Source of the DNA: Bactericera cockerelli
Taxonomy: Eukaryota; Arthropoda; Insecta; Hemiptera; Triozidae
Direction of reading: 5' to 3'
NCBI GenBank assembly: GCA_024516035.1
Contig: CM044958.1
Coordinates: 21,315,568 to 21,379,567 of the forward strand
Length of the DNA: 64,000 bases
Shown: positions 20,911 to 33,292 of the stretch, one piece after another
Position numbering within the stretch: the stretch's first letter is position 1
Layout: every line of letters starts with the position of its first letter
Translations under genes and position numbers: made by a program
The notes under the pieces: model-generated
Told to the model about the DNA's origin: nothing
The model's input: the letters and a program-made list of their open reading frames with translations, nothing else
The model's database searches: none

Positions 20911-22594
20911 TACAGGGTGTCCCACCAAACTTGGACACCTCAAATTACTCGGCCCCTGAAAGAGTTTTTGAAAAATAAAAAAATCTGGGGTACATGTGCT
21001 AATTATGCGGTTTCAGTTATGAAATTTTTTTTATACAGGGTGGTTCAAAAGTCAGAAATTGAGGTGTCAACTTTCGATTTTTAAATGGATCGACCTGAAT
21101 TTTATTTGATAATTTTACTTCTAAATGATTTCTGAGTACTTTTTTAAACAAAAATATTACATACAGGGTGGTTTTTTTTCGACCAATTTTTTTTCTAAAT
21201 CTTGAATAACTCAAGTTCGGTTAATTTTTTCGATAACAAGAATAGTATGTGTTTGTGTAATGAATACACGCACTTTCAATCGGCATCAAAAATTTTTATA
21301 CAGGGTGGTTCACAAGTGAAATAATGACTTGATTTTTTTTAAAACCGAGTTTTTTTAATTTTTTATTTAGGATTAATAATTCTCGTCTAATTTTACACAT
21401 TTTTCGTTAGTCATATCGAAAAACAAAACTAAAATGTTGTACAGGGTGAGACATAATTTTTTTGTAACACCCTGTATATGGGCAGTCAAAGAGACGCAAA
21501 ATTAAATATAAAGACTAAATATGCAAGAAAAACTTTGATTTTTAATTAAACTAAAAAGTTATGGTGTTTTAACTAATATTGTCGCATGGACCACCCTGTA
21601 GATATTTTCTTAAACCAACATATGGGTAGTCGAAACTGTCTAAAATTCAACGAGGAGTCCAAATATGAAAGAAAAAAAATGAATTCAAAAAGCCATGCTC
21701 AATTTTGTGTCTACACCTACCTACTTTTTATTTCAAGTTTTAAAATCATTCAGTGTGGACACCAAATTGAAAATGGCTTCAAATTCGTGTTTTTTACTTG
21801 TTTTTCCCACATGATTCGAAGTGTTCGTTAAATTTTATACAACTTACAGTACCTACATGATAGTTTAACTTGCAGTACCTACATGATAGTTTAAGAAAAT
21901 ATCTACAGGGTGGTCCATGCGACAATATTAGTTAAAACACCATAACTTTTTAGTTTAATTAAAAATCAAAGTTTTTCTTGCATATTTAGTCTTTATATTT
22001 AATTTTGCGTCTCTTTGACTGCCCATATACAGGGTGTTACAAAAAAATTATGTCTCACCCTGTACAACATTTTAGTTTTGTTTTTCGATATGACTAACGA
22101 AAAATGTGTAAAATTAGACGAGAATTATTAATTCTAAATAAAAAATTAAAAAAACTCGGTTTTAAAAAAAATCAAGTCATTATTTCACTTGTGAACCACC
22201 CTGTATAAAATTTTTTGATGCCGATTGAAAGTGCGTGTATTCATTACACAAACACATACTATTCTTGTTATCGAAAAAATTAACCGAACTTGAGTTATTC
22301 AAGATTTAGAAAAAAAATTGGTCGAAAAAAAACCACCCTGTATGTAATATTTTTGTTTAAAAAAGTACTCAGAAATCATTTAGAAGTAAAATTATCAAAT
22401 AAAATTCAGGTCGATCCATTTAAAAATCGAAAGTTGACACCTCAATTTCTGACTTTTGAACCACCCTGTATAAAAAAAAATTCATAACTGAAACCGCATA
22501 ATTAGCACATGTACCCTAGATTTTTTTTATTTTTCAAAAACTCTTTCAGGGGCCGAGTAATTTGAGGTGTCCAAGTTTGGTGGGACACCCTGTA
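20911..22594. mobile_element. 1.7-kb palindromic element with nested TACAGGGTG motifs
   Basis: The arms of about 705 bp (20911-21615 and 21889-22594) are nearly perfect reverse complements flanking a 273-bp spacer. Outer ends are TACAGGGTGTCCCACCAAAC and its complement. Within the left arm TACAGGGTG recurs at 20911, 21036, 21163, 21298 and 21439, with inverted copies (CACCCTGTA) at about 21469 and 21592; the right arm mirrors all of them. The spacing is ~115-140 bp. The spacer carries a 22-bp duplication (AGTACCTACATGATAGTTTA). No transposase is present. Confidence 0.85.
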
Positions 22595-22711
22595 TTTATA
22601 AAGTAGGTACATATTTGTAAATTTTGAATGAGATTTATGTAATTTACGATTCATAATACAAAAGCATTGATCAAAATAAATGCTTTATTTAGACTGTCAG
22701 TTGTCAGTGGC

Positions 22712-23000
22712 CAGCCTCCGTGGCGTAATGGTTGTAACTACTGCCCGTAGTTCAGACATTTCGAGTTCGATTCCCAGTTGTTCCAGACTTTTCTAATATT
22801 TTTTTCCCCTCTAAACACGTAAGTCTGGAATCTACCCAGGCTGGGCGAGTTAAATGTAGGTAGCTGGAACGATTCCCAGCGAATGCAGGGTAAAACCCCC
22901 CGTCCTGACTAGTTCAAATCAGGACGTTAAAACCAAATACAATCAACTGGTCACAATCGTTTTAAAATGAGGTTGGTGTGATAATTGGTGCTTCTTTTGT
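22712..23000 (+). repeat. tRNA-derived SINE, family 2
   Basis: The head CAGCCTCCGTGGCGTAATGG and the B-box-like GAGTTCGATTCCCAG are followed by the family body (TCTACCCAGGCTGGGCGAG; GATTCCCAGCGAATGCAGGG). Other copies: 31980 (+), 36475, 50995 and 62815 (all -). Confidence 0.75.
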
Positions 23001-24130
23001 GGAACTTCAACCAGTAATATTGAAGAAAAAAACATACCTATTTAATCTTAAAATCCATTAACAATAATTCATTAATAATCAACTAGTGTTTTAAACTTGT
23101 ATTGAAAAATTAGTTATGAACTCGTTAAATAACGGACAACTTTGTTTAGTGGTTTTGTTTACAATACAATTTGAATTATAATATGTACCTAAGTACATGG
23201 TAGGTAGATGGAAATTCGATCTTGGTAAAATAAAGAGGGAAATGAAATTGCCGAGTATTATTGTATGTTCCGAAATTGCCTCTTACTATGGCTCTAAGAA
23301 ATGTTGACCCATATATTTGCCTAACTTCGAGTTACTAAACATGGTGTCAATTCAGCATAATCAGTTGGTAGGTATAAACAGAAGAAGTGAGACATTATAC
23401 TAGATAATACATTTAATAATTATAAATTAATAAGCAAGCATATATCCATGGAATATACCCTGAAAATTTCAGCTCGATTGGACAAAAAATGCAACTTATA
23501 TCATGTTACAATGTTACATACATAGGTAGATGGATAATTAGATTGTGACAAATCAATGTTGATCGAGTTAAACCATACTCACTTCGTTCGAAATTAAACG
23601 GTCATAGGAGGTTGACGCAAACTACCAGCTACTGTTTTTTTTTCTCACGAGAAAACCGGACATCCAAAGTACAGAGTAAAAAAAATTTATACCTAGCCGG
23701 GATTCGAACCCAGGTCACCTTGCAAACTTTGTGTTTTACCTACACCAGTCGACGACCACAGAGACTGCTCACTAGGTACATAATATAATTTATCATTGTT
23801 TTGATCTATTTTAATCAATATTTTTCCTCTTACTGGCCAATACTTTATACACTTCTCATAATATAGACCTAGTTTACCTCTTGATGTAGAAATCTCTGAA
23901 TGAAGTTATAAAACGTTATTATTCCTTAACTGATAACTCAGTCTGCTGGCAGCTTGGGTGAAGCAAAGATGATTGGATCCCACCCATATTTTAAGTTCTA
24001 TGTGAGGCGAAGATTTTTTGATACTCTCATAAATCTTATTTCAGTTTTTTATTTTTATGTCTCACACTGTCGCTGATTTTTCTAACATTTTATTTACATC
24101 GTAGTATATTTCTACGTAATTAGACCTTTA
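23001..24130. other. AT-rich sequence with one tRNA-like fragment
   Basis: At 23690-23770 the complement of a tRNA-derived repeat (GCCGGGATTCGAACCCAGGTC) is visible. The remainder shows no ORF or repeat that I can support. Confidence 0.4.
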
Positions 24131-24490
24131 GAAAGAACCTTCAGTCATCAACTTGGGATAAATAGGCGTGGCTCCAGGGTTCATTTTAGATAATCCTTTA
24201 GATGGCTTTAAATACTTTTCTACTTGTTTCAACCATCTGAAATTAAGTGATCTGATTTCTTTTGACTAGACCTTTTTAAAAACACCAGAAATACAACTCT
24301 AGGATAATAATAGACGGCTCTGGGCTCCATAATAAGTATTCCTTTCAAAGGGTATAACTCAAGTTTGGTCCAGTGTAATACTTTAGTTATATTTTTATAT
24401 TTTTTCCTATGATAAGGCCTTTCGAAAAATACCACAATCGCAGCTCCAAGATAACCAGGGGCGGCTCTGTGCAACTTTCCCGTTTTATTT
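24130..24490. repeat. Degenerate ~100-bp tandem repeat
   Basis: Three to four diverged units share ACCTTTNGAAAA-, a GG.TAA.A...GGCGGCTC core and a following TTTTA.A.(T)CC...GG block (starting near 24122, 24268 and 24416). Divergence is high, so this is an old satellite fragment. Confidence 0.4.
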
Positions 24491-24638
24491 TAGAAGGCCA
24501 TATCTCCTATCCTATAAAAAATAAATACTTGAAACTATAAAAGGTATGCAGAGATGAAAATTCCCTTTTCAAAAACGTATCTCACGTCTTTCCACGATAA
24601 GCACACGTTGCTGTACCCTTGACAGAAAATTGGTCTGA

Positions 24639-24662
24639 AAAAAAAAAAAAAAAAAAAAAAAA
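24639..24662 (+). repeat. Poly-A tract
   Basis: A run of about 26 A follows TGGTCTG. It may be the tail of a decayed retroposon on the + strand, but its body is not recognised. Confidence 0.4.
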
Positions 24663-24917
24663 CCCGTATGAATAATTTCATGAAATTCAAGATTTTCGGC
24701 GTGGCCAGTAAACGACTTTAACTGTACGTAGGAACCTCGCGCTTTCGTGAAACACAATCTATTTTCGCGTCTCATTACGAATTTGAAATTAAAATTGATA
24801 AAAGTTAGCGTTAAGTGGGCGCAAACAATAAAACAAAATACATATAAACTCTGTTTCGTGTTAATATAGGCCGGGTGGCTGGCGCTACTTGACGAGCGCT
24901 CGCCTCCCGGCGAGCTT

Positions 24918-26350
24918 GATGTAACCAGACTTTACCAGAGTTTACATATTGGAATATTTCTGTTTTTTTTATTGGATTAGGAAATTTCCCCTCCTTTCTG
25001 GTAAACTCTGGTAAAAATTATTCCTGTTTTCGGGGAAGAGAAAAAATCTCTCTTCCATAGATTTTTACCAGAGTTTACTAGAAAATCGCCATTTTATTCA
25101 TTTGTTTTTGTTTGTGTTGTGATTTGCAATTTATTGATGTCATGTTATTTTTCAGTTCCATTACTTTATGTTTTAAAATTTGTTGATCTTTTGATTACTT
25201 TAAGTTATTCTGTAGGTATTATTTCCCGATTTACTTATAAATATTGTGTATACAATAATAATAAATATATAATAAATAAATTAATCATTTATTGTTTTAT
25301 TTTTCTTTTCTTTTTTACAGAGGACCCATCCTAACCCATTTTTATTTATACATATTAGATATTAGGGCAAAATCATTCAGAATTTTATTTTATATAATGT
25401 TTTGAAGAAAATCAGAAATTTATAGAGTTGTAATTGAGAATGTTTACTTCCCCGAATGTTTACTTAAAATATTGGTAGCATTCGGAGCGCACTCTCGTTT
25501 GACTTGAGTAAGTTATAAAAAATTGTGGTGGGGGTAACTAGACTTTACCAGAATAGATAAGGATTCGGATTCTGGTAAACTTTATTTCTATATAATAAAA
25601 AAAACACGGCTACGGACTGTACTGGATTTAGTCCGTAAGAAGCGCGTTTTCCTGTTCAGTGTTCATACAGAACGCGTGTTTTTTTATGTAACCAGAATTT
25701 ACATTTTGGAATTTTTCTGTTTTTTTATTGGATTAGGAAACTTCCCCTCCTTTCTGGTAAATTCTAGTAAAAATTATTCCTGTTTACGGGGAAGAGAAAA
25801 AAAAATCTCTCTTCCATAGATTTTTACCAGAGTTTACTTGAAAATCGCCGATTTATTAATTTGTTTTTGTTTGTGTTGTGATTTGTAATTTCTTGATGTC
25901 GCGTTATTTTTCAGTTCTATTATATTATTATGTTTTAAAATTGTTGATCTTTTTATTACTTTAAGTTATTCTGTATTATTTCCCGATTTACTTATAAATA
26001 TTGTGTATAATAATTTACTTATAAATATTGTGTATGCAATAATAATAAATATATAATAAATAAATTAATCATTTGTTTTATTTTTCTTTTCTTTTTTACA
26101 GAGGAGGACCCATCCTAAGCTATTTTTAATTATACATATTAGATATTAGGGCAAAATCATACAGAATTTTATTTTATATAATGTTTTGAAGAAAATCAGA
26201 AATTTATTGAATTGTAATTGAGAATGTTTACTTCCCCGAATGTTTTTTTTAAAAATATTTGTAGCATTCGGAGCGCACTCTCGTTTGACTCGAGTAAGTT
26301 ATAAAACATTGTGGTGGGGGTAACTAGATTTTACCAGAATGGATTAGGAG
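24918..26350. repeat. Two ~0.7-kb direct repeats
   Basis: The segment at about 24920-25570 is repeated at about 25685-26348 with small indels. Each copy begins ATGTAACCAGA.TTTAC, contains TTACCAGAGTTTAC and its complement GTAAACTCTGGTAAA several times, and ends GTGGTGGGGGTAACTAGA. A small internal duplication of TTTACTTATAAATATTGTGT occurs only in the second copy. No gene is supported. Confidence 0.8.
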
Positions 26351-26356
26351 TTGGAT

Positions 26357-26505
26357 TCTATTTATTTATTTATCAACACTTTATTAGATAATAGAGGACA
26401 TATACAATACAAATAATTACAAACGAAAATACAATATAACAAAACAAAAAAATAATAATAAATAAAGAAAAATGAATAAATATATACATAAAAAAACACG
26501 ACTAG
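26357..26505 (-). repeat. LINE 3'-tail copy
   Basis: TTTATTTATCAACACTTTAT then TAGAGGACATATACAATACA is the complement of a dispersed 3' end (AATAAAG followed by TTGATAAATAAATA). Confidence 0.6.
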
Positions 26506-26544
26506 AGTGAACATACTTTTAAACGCACCATAGTAAATTAACCG

Positions 26545-26990
26545 TTGAAAAACGATAATATCAAGAGAATAAATAGAATTTTAGATTTTTTAGTTTTCAC
26601 AAAAGCAAAAGAAACTTATTTTACAGATCAGTAATGAACCGAAAAATGGCGTCTTACGTTTATAGGCGATATTATGTTACTACCGCTTCAAGAGCGTCGA
26701 AGCGCTAAAACAGCGCTAAAATAGCCCTAAAAGACAGCATAATAGCATGAAAATAGCACGTGCTAATACTACCTAAATAGTATCGGCATTTTATTACTTA
26801 AATGTTAGCCTATTTTATTGGTATTTTATATCTTATGAAAGAGGGTATTTTTGACTGCTATGGTCTACTTACAGCATGTTGTTAGCACTATAAAAGACAT
26901 ACTACTAATAAAGGCATTTTATTCCAAATATAATATCCTGCTAATAGAGCTAGTGCTAATATATAATTAGTCATTGTTCAAGGGAATCTT
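26545..26990. repeat. TAGCGCTAAAA motif-array element, solo copy
   Basis: AAACGATAATATCAAGAGAA, TATAGGCGATATTATGT and an array of GCTAAAATAGC / ATAGCACGTGCTAATA variants match 42268-42810 over ~450 bp. The array of one short motif looks like the end of a DNA transposon. Confidence 0.7.
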
Positions 26991-27185
26991 TTACAAATAA
27001 CTGTAATTTTTAAAACAATTTTTTAGTCGGCATCGGTAACGGCAACGTGCCATCGACGCTGGCTTCTTCATTTTTGTTTTAATGATAATTAATCATCGTA
27101 TAAACTGTATAGTGAGTGCAATAAATTTACTTACACCTACACAGCTTGTGTTATTCTATATTCAACTATATTTATTGTCGGTATA

Positions 27186-27360
27186 TACAGGGTGTCCCGT
27201 ATACAGATGCAAATATTTTGAGGGTAGGTTCAGCCCACCGTGGACTATCATATGAGCGAAACTTGCAGTGGGGCATTTTGTATCGTTAAAGAGTTATGGC
27301 CAAATCCCTGTTTTTCCCACAGGTATAGAGGTCACTTGGATCGATGCACGTTTTTAAAGC
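27186..27360 (+). repeat. TACAGGGTG-ended element, 5' fragment
   Basis: This is homologous to 12752-12940 (ATGCAAATATTT, GGGGCATTTTGTATCGTTAA, GATCGATGCACGTTTTT). It is interrupted on the right by the next repeat. Confidence 0.65.
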
Positions 27361-27364
27361 TGTC

Positions 27365-27668
27365 TTGCGTCTAATATGTGCGGCTCTGCGGCCGTAGAAT
27401 GCGGCCGATTTCAACCAAAAATTTCGTGGTGCGACTGGTGTATAAAATAATTTCCATACCAAATTTCAAGTCTCTAGCTCTTACGGTTCCTGAGATATCC
27501 TGTTCACACACAGACAGGCAGACAGACGCACGGACCAATGGCCGAAAACAACTTTTTTGGTATCCTGAGGCTATGATTCGTCCAGAAATGTGAAAAACTG
27601 GGTAGGTCAAATTTTCGATGAATGCAATACTTTCCTTATTATAGGATAAGGAAAGTAAAAATACAAAC
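27365..27668 (-). repeat. ATAAGGAAAGTA-family repeat, left-hand part
   Basis: In complement it carries TTTTACTTTCCTTATCCTAT, the ATTTCTGGACGAATCATAGC core and the GGTATGGAAATTATTTTATA region. Its right half is missing. Confidence 0.7.
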
Positions 27669-28734
27669 ATGGATCTATCATAACTATAGCGATGACACTA
27701 ATGAATGCATTCAAGACACTTGACATGCATGCATTCTAATTATACCCATGACCCAATGAAAATTCTAATTTTTTTAGGTTTAAGTAGACTTATCTTACGT
27801 ATTGTGTTTATTGTGTTCGTAAGTAAGTCCTACTTTGTACTGATTCACCCTATTATCTATGTATGCGGTTTATTTGTGTTATTATGTCATGTCCAAATTG
27901 TCCATAGTGGGTAGTTCAGTTTAACGAGACACCTATGTCAGGGTCGATGGCATGTTGAATCCACCAGAGGCCGCGTTCAGACAGGGTGAGGTTAATTTGA
28001 GTACCTGGTTTAAGAGTTTCCAGCGAATGGAGGGTAAAACCACCTCCGTGATAAGACCATGCAGTTGTAAGCGACGTTAAACACTGATCGATCGCTGATC
28101 CTCCTGTTCAACGACCACAGTCTGACAATTCTTTTCTTAAAAATATTTTTTAAATATTATTTTATGACAGATGTCATAGATATCTTTGACATTGTGATGT
28201 TTTAATTAAAACTACATATTTGGTTGTTGAAAACATGTTGAATAATATTGCTTGGTTCTTGGTGTAAGTACCTACCTACCTACTTTCAATACTTGGTTGT
28301 GTTTTTTTTAGTCATTTTACAATCAAACATTCTCACCCCAGCTGCATTAGTAAAATGACCTACTCCCTTCGTTCTAAGAAAGAAACAAGAAATTGCGAAT
28401 GATACTAAGATAGCAAATTTAATAATTGATAAGGATCAACCCTTCATATAATAAATCGCCCTCAAAGAAATAAGTAATTTTTAACTATCAATTCAAAGAA
28501 TAAGTTCCTAATATCTTCGTTTATTTACTTCAAGTTTAAATTGTGATTCAGCTCATTCAGATTAGATTTTAACGTCAGAAAAAAATAAACCCTGTCAATT
28601 TATAATAATAATAATAATAATATAATATAATAAATGCCCGCAGCACGGGTTTATATTTACGAGCCTAGCTCTATTACAAACAGAAAACAAATAACATGAA
28701 TACGAGTATATCACATAAGAAAGCTTTAAAAACA
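27669..28734. other. Intergenic, with a family-2 SINE tail
   Basis: At 27985-28085 CAGGGTGAGGTTAATTTGAG and CCAGCGAATGGAGGGTAAAA match the body of SINE family 2 without its tRNA head. An (ATA)n microsatellite lies at 28602-28630. No gene is seen. Confidence 0.4.
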
Positions 28735-28878
28735 ACCGACCTTAGTAGCTTGATCGATAAGGCGGCGGACTTGTAACCTGTAGGTCGGTGGTTCAAGTCC
28801 CGGTTTCAGCAAACATTTAGTAAAGCGAGTTTGAGTAGATGTGACATCGCGAAAGTGATTAACACATGTATGATAACT
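28735..28878 (+). repeat. tRNA-derived SINE, family 1
   Basis: This well-preserved copy has TAGCTTGATCGATAAGGCGG, GGTTCAAGTCCCGG and the TAAAGCGAGTTTGAGTA tail. The tail ends near an AACTATAAATTATATAATT palindromic stretch. Confidence 0.8.
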
Positions 28879-28879
28879 A

Positions 28880-30340
28880 ACTATAAATTATATAATTATT
28901 TTTTATATATAATTTATAGAACTGTTATTTGATTCGATTCGAAAATTTGATAAAAAAAATATATATACATATAAAAAAATATAAAAATAAAAGTAGCGTT
29001 TGGCTTGATTCATTAGAAAAAGCTGTATATAATGTATCTATAATATACATAACTAGCCGTTTGCCCGTGCTTTGCAACGGGACTAAATTTCAAATTTACT
29101 ACGGCATGGCCGTACTGCTGGACAGCAATGCCTTTTTGAACTTTTTATAATTTTATAACCTAATCCTGTGGACGCAAAAGGTTCTACCAATATGGTGTCT
29201 GGGAAATCTTTAGGAGCTCTAATCTAAGTTTGCTTATTGGTTGCCTCTCTCTAGAACGTCCTTGGTGTGTACATGGATGTAAGTGTAAAGAGGAAGAAAC
29301 AGTTGGACATCAAAATGAAGCACTATTTTAGCGCTACTAGCGGTGAAATTCAAACTAAAAGTGTAAGCAAAGACAAATTCATGCTTAAATATGCGAAGTA
29401 AACCAGAAAATTTTCAATGCAATAATTTTAAGGTAGAAATTTCAGAATATTTTCGGCATAAATTATTTAATTTTAATGTAAAATTAAACTATGGAACTTT
29501 TTTCTGCTTCATTTCTTCAGTCTTAGGTCACTGAAAATAGCTAGAATAACATTCATCACCATTATTATCGAATATGATGAGTCCCTTATTCCCATATTTA
29601 AGCCAACTTTGTTTCAGAAAAACGATCAAATTGAAAGATAAGAAACTGATAACGAAAAACGATTAGGGCTTTTTAGTTTTTACTGATATTCAACTATTCA
29701 TTCAATTTGGTGATGAATTAACCCTCATAGTAGTCATAGTATTAAATTAAATGTTAATTGAACCCATTATAATGCGAGAATAATTATTGTGCTTACTTGC
29801 GTCAACTCTGATTCTCAAATCTGTGCATTTCATAAACAGAGCAAGTTGTACACTGGTAAGTGATACCCTTTTATTCCATTTAGTACCTATACCTGTACAG
29901 TTATAGCCTTCGAAATAGACTTTCAACTTTGCCCTTTTGAAAATTATTTATCACAAAATTGACAAGCACTTTGCAGTCTCTGCACCAACACTGTGATGTA
30001 ATAATGCAACAAGCTATTGCTCATCAGTGTTTATCAATCACTTTTTTGTTGTAGCAATAAATGACACAGTTTAAAGTTGATGTGGTGCAAGTTATTTACA
30101 CAGTAGAATTTTGCCAACTCAAAATCCCAATAGGTAAAAAATCCAGTAACTTGGAAGAATTCTTTGGACCTTGTCAAACTTCAACCCCTTTTTGATTTGA
30201 TATGCCAATAAGTTGAAATTCTTGAAAACTTGAAAAGACACTTCTGTCTAAAAAATTGTATTAGCAGTATTCTATTGTAGGTAATTTAAGAAGTAAAAAT
30301 AAAAAAAGTTATAAAATTTTTCCTAATAACTTTTGTGATA
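28880..30340. other. AT-rich intergenic sequence
   Basis: Contains a fragment at about 29054 (CCGTTTGCCCGTGCTTTGCA) that looks like part of an interspersed repeat. A decayed family-1 SINE in reverse orientation follows at 30345-30450 (ACCAGGACTTGAACCACTGA). No gene is seen. Confidence 0.4.
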
Positions 30341-31000
30341 TCAGAGCTACTTTTAAAATTACTTCACTAAATTTACACTGAAACCAGGACTTGAACCACT
30401 GACTTCCAGGTTGCAATTCCACCATCATTGATTAAAGCTACTGAGGTCAGTAAGAAAAAGTAAATAAAAAAAGAAAATGTTTTTTGTAAGTTGCACCATG
30501 TGAAGGGAGGATCAACTCTGAGAACTCTTTTTATATCATATTATATAAAGGTTATGAATCTATTCTTGGCCATAAACTGTATATAATTATATAAAAATAT
30601 TTTTTGCAAGATTTGAAGTCTGTAAAAAAGTTGAGACATAATCTGACCACAAATAAAGCTTACACTAGCAACTGAACATTGAGAGTATACACATGTAACA
30701 AAAAAAAGCACTGTTACAATCTCTTATCCAATATATTTTTTGTGGCTGGTGCATAGAATGCATTTTTTCCTGGGCTGACCTTTCAGCTATTATACAATGA
30801 TCTACTTGTTCACCAAGTGGAAGCAGTTTTTGTGTAAAAAAACTGAACAATAATTTCAATAAGGTAAAAAGTATAGATCTATATATCTTATGTAAATTCA
30901 ATTTTTTATTACCTTTTTCATGTTTTTTATTTACTTACTATCTGTTTATATTCTAACTTGAGTCACCTGAATATTTCTTAGGGGGCTCAAGAAAGGTTGA

Positions 31001-31926
31001 ATGGCAAACTGCCTTGACAGCCAACTGTTCATTAACTGTTATTATTTTGTCTACATGTTTGCTCCCCATGTTATTGGTGCAATTACCATTACATTGATTA
31101 CAGTATGTTTTTTAGTTGTAGGACAGGTAGGTCATAAAAGACATATGTACCTATACCTAGTACTTGGGTATACCAAAGAATAATTTTTAGTTTTCAGACT
31201 AGAGACAAACTGTCCAGAGATTTGATTAATACAGGTTAATTTTTAATTTTAGTTGTGTACATTTAATAGTTAATAGTCAAATAATTTGGTAGAATACAAG
31301 TACATGCATTGATTGCATTAGTTTGGAGCTGACCTTACAAATCACCAGACTTCATGATGCAGATACACATGCAGAGTGCAAATCTTCTTAATGTTATCTT
31401 AAAACCCGTAAGTCAAGGGGAAGTAAAAGTACATAGTTATGGAACTACCACTCACATGAATTTGTATTATAAGTGGTGAGCTCCTAGCCATATTCAATCA
31501 CATTCCCTATAAAATTTCACCACTTAACTAATAATAGTTGTTAATGTGGTTTTTTTCTTAAATACATACATTATGGTGAACTTCTAAACTTGCAAAAAAT
31601 TGTAAGAATAAAAAACCTTTCATTAAAAAATAAATAAATGAACTAACATATTCTGTGAAAATAAATATAATACCTATTGGAAAAGAAAAATAATTATGCA
31701 TAAAAATTATGTATGATATGAAATTAATATTTAGTTTTTTGTTGCTATAAGATAAATAAATAGAAGACACATCTATAGCAGAGAAGTCCAACACATACTT
31801 TAAGCACATCTCTATTTTTTATTTTTATTATTTGTTATAAAATACTTTATCAACATTATTATTTAAATTTCTTTATTCATCTTAGAAGACAAAAATCTTA
31901 GAAAACTTTTGAGTAGGTACATAAAT

Positions 31927-31958
<32 letters not shown>

Positions 31959-33292
31959 TCGGTTTTATGTATGCCGGTATCCAGCCTGCATGGTGTTACA
32001 GTTGTGATTACTGCCCGTGCTTGGTCCAGAGATATTGAGTACGATCCCAGGTTGGGAAGACTTTTCAAACAAACAAAAAAATTGTTCCCTCTAAACACGT
32101 GAGGCTACTATTCCTGGCCCAACCCAGGCTGAGTTAATGTGAATCACTGGTATGATTCCCAGCGAATAGAGGGTAAAACCCCCCTCCTAAATAACTCAAA
32201 TCAGGACATTAAAACCAAAGAAAATCAACTGGTCACAATAGATCTTATTAGGTCGCAGTGTTCATAGAGTTTTTACTGAAACCCTATAACCTACAACCAG
32301 GTCAGATAAAAAGTAATGAGTGTAGATTGACACAATTTACTATCGTTTTGAATTGCAATTCATACAGATCATACATATTTTAGTATTGTTTGTTTCATCC
32401 TTGTTGCAAATTAAAATTAATACCAAAACTTTTTGAGTAAAGAAATCCTCAAGTGTGCTATGTATCTATAATTTTGTATACCTACGCAAATACCCCTACG
32501 GTGTACTGCCAGAATTATTCGCCCTCCAACTGATTTCCCTCCTAAAGTTCCGCAGACACTCATTCACAATACCTTTTGAAGCAATGAAATAAAAATTGCA
32601 TTTTTCTTACATGCCAAAATTTGTGCTCATCGTCTTTAGAATTCAAAGTTATTTTGGGCACACTTAACTCGGGTCAATATTCTGGCCCGGAGGCAGGCAC
32701 ATCACATTGTTTGCAGACATGAAGGTTAAGTGCACTTCTAGCTGTGACCTTGTCCACCGAACAACAGACGATGTAATGCCTCAGGTATGGCCGAAAGATA
32801 TCTTTTAGGAAGTGCTAATTACTTGTTTAATACGAGTGCTAGAGAGATGAGAATTTTGGAATATCTGATTTGCAAAGTTAATCAGTTTATTTTCATGTTT
32901 AATCTGTGAGTTGTATCTCACTTCCCTGTTTGTATTGCATAAAGATTCACACGATTTTTTTTATTTTTTTATTAAAGATGAATGTTTCTCAGGAGCTATT
33001 GTAGATGCTTGTGGTCTGTGTTGTAGCTTGTCTGTCCCACACGGGGTATCGAACCCGGAACCTTCCGCATGGCAAGCGAGTCCTTAACCACTGAGCTAAT
33101 CGCGCGCTTGTTAAATCGTGATGAAGATAGTCTGTTTTCGATCCTTTTGATTTACTTTTGTCATTTTTATTTTTCCAGGTAACTTTCGAGAAGAGAAAAA
33201 ACATCTTGATAGAGAGAATGCAAAATCAAAATGTACAGAAAAAGGAGAAAAAAATCCGGCCAGTCTCTTCAGTGAACCAGATGGTCCCCTAG
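31001..33292 (+). CDS. Candidate two-exon small membrane protein
   Basis: Exon A, 31001-31126, opens with ATG (GTTGAATGG) and encodes 42 residues with a hydrophobic span, APHVIGAITITLITVCFLVV, ending exactly at donor CAG|GTAGGT. Exon B, 33179-33292, follows TTTTTCCAG in the matching phase 0. It encodes a basic tail, VTFEKRKNILIERMQNQNVQ then KKEKKIRPVSS, ending at TAG. The joined product is 79 residues with one TM and a cytosol-like basic C-terminus. I do not recognise the family. The intron contains a family-2 and a family-3 SINE. The exon A frame is closed just upstream of the ATG by TGA, so this must be the start if real. The splice sites and composition support it; there is no homology evidence. 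Confidence 0.35.
31927..31960 (+). repeat. Poly-A tract
   Basis: About 28 consecutive A lie immediately upstream of a family-2 SINE. This could be the tail of a retroposon ending here. Confidence 0.4.
31980..32245 (+). repeat. tRNA-derived SINE, family 2
   Basis: CAGCCTGCATGGTGTTACAG, GAGTACGATCCCAGG, GGCCCAACCCAGGCTGAG and CCAGCGAATAGAGGGTAAAA give head, B box and body in order. The head is more diverged than in the 22712 copy. Confidence 0.7.
32975..33110 (-). repeat. tRNA-derived SINE, family 3 (deleted body)
   Basis: The complement starts GCGCGATTAGCTCAGTGGTT, has GGGTTCGATACCCCGTG, and ends in the TAGCTCCTGAGA stretch. The middle of the body present at 7815 is missing. It lies about 70 bp upstream of candidate exon B. 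Confidence 0.65.

Noticed and set aside
21017..22487. Identical 65-codon frames on opposite strands
   Set aside because: They arise from the two arms of the 1.7-kb palindrome.
30665..30901. 78-codon - strand frame near the small-membrane-protein candidate
   Set aside because: No motif, no splice signals, AT-rich codons unlike the host exons here.
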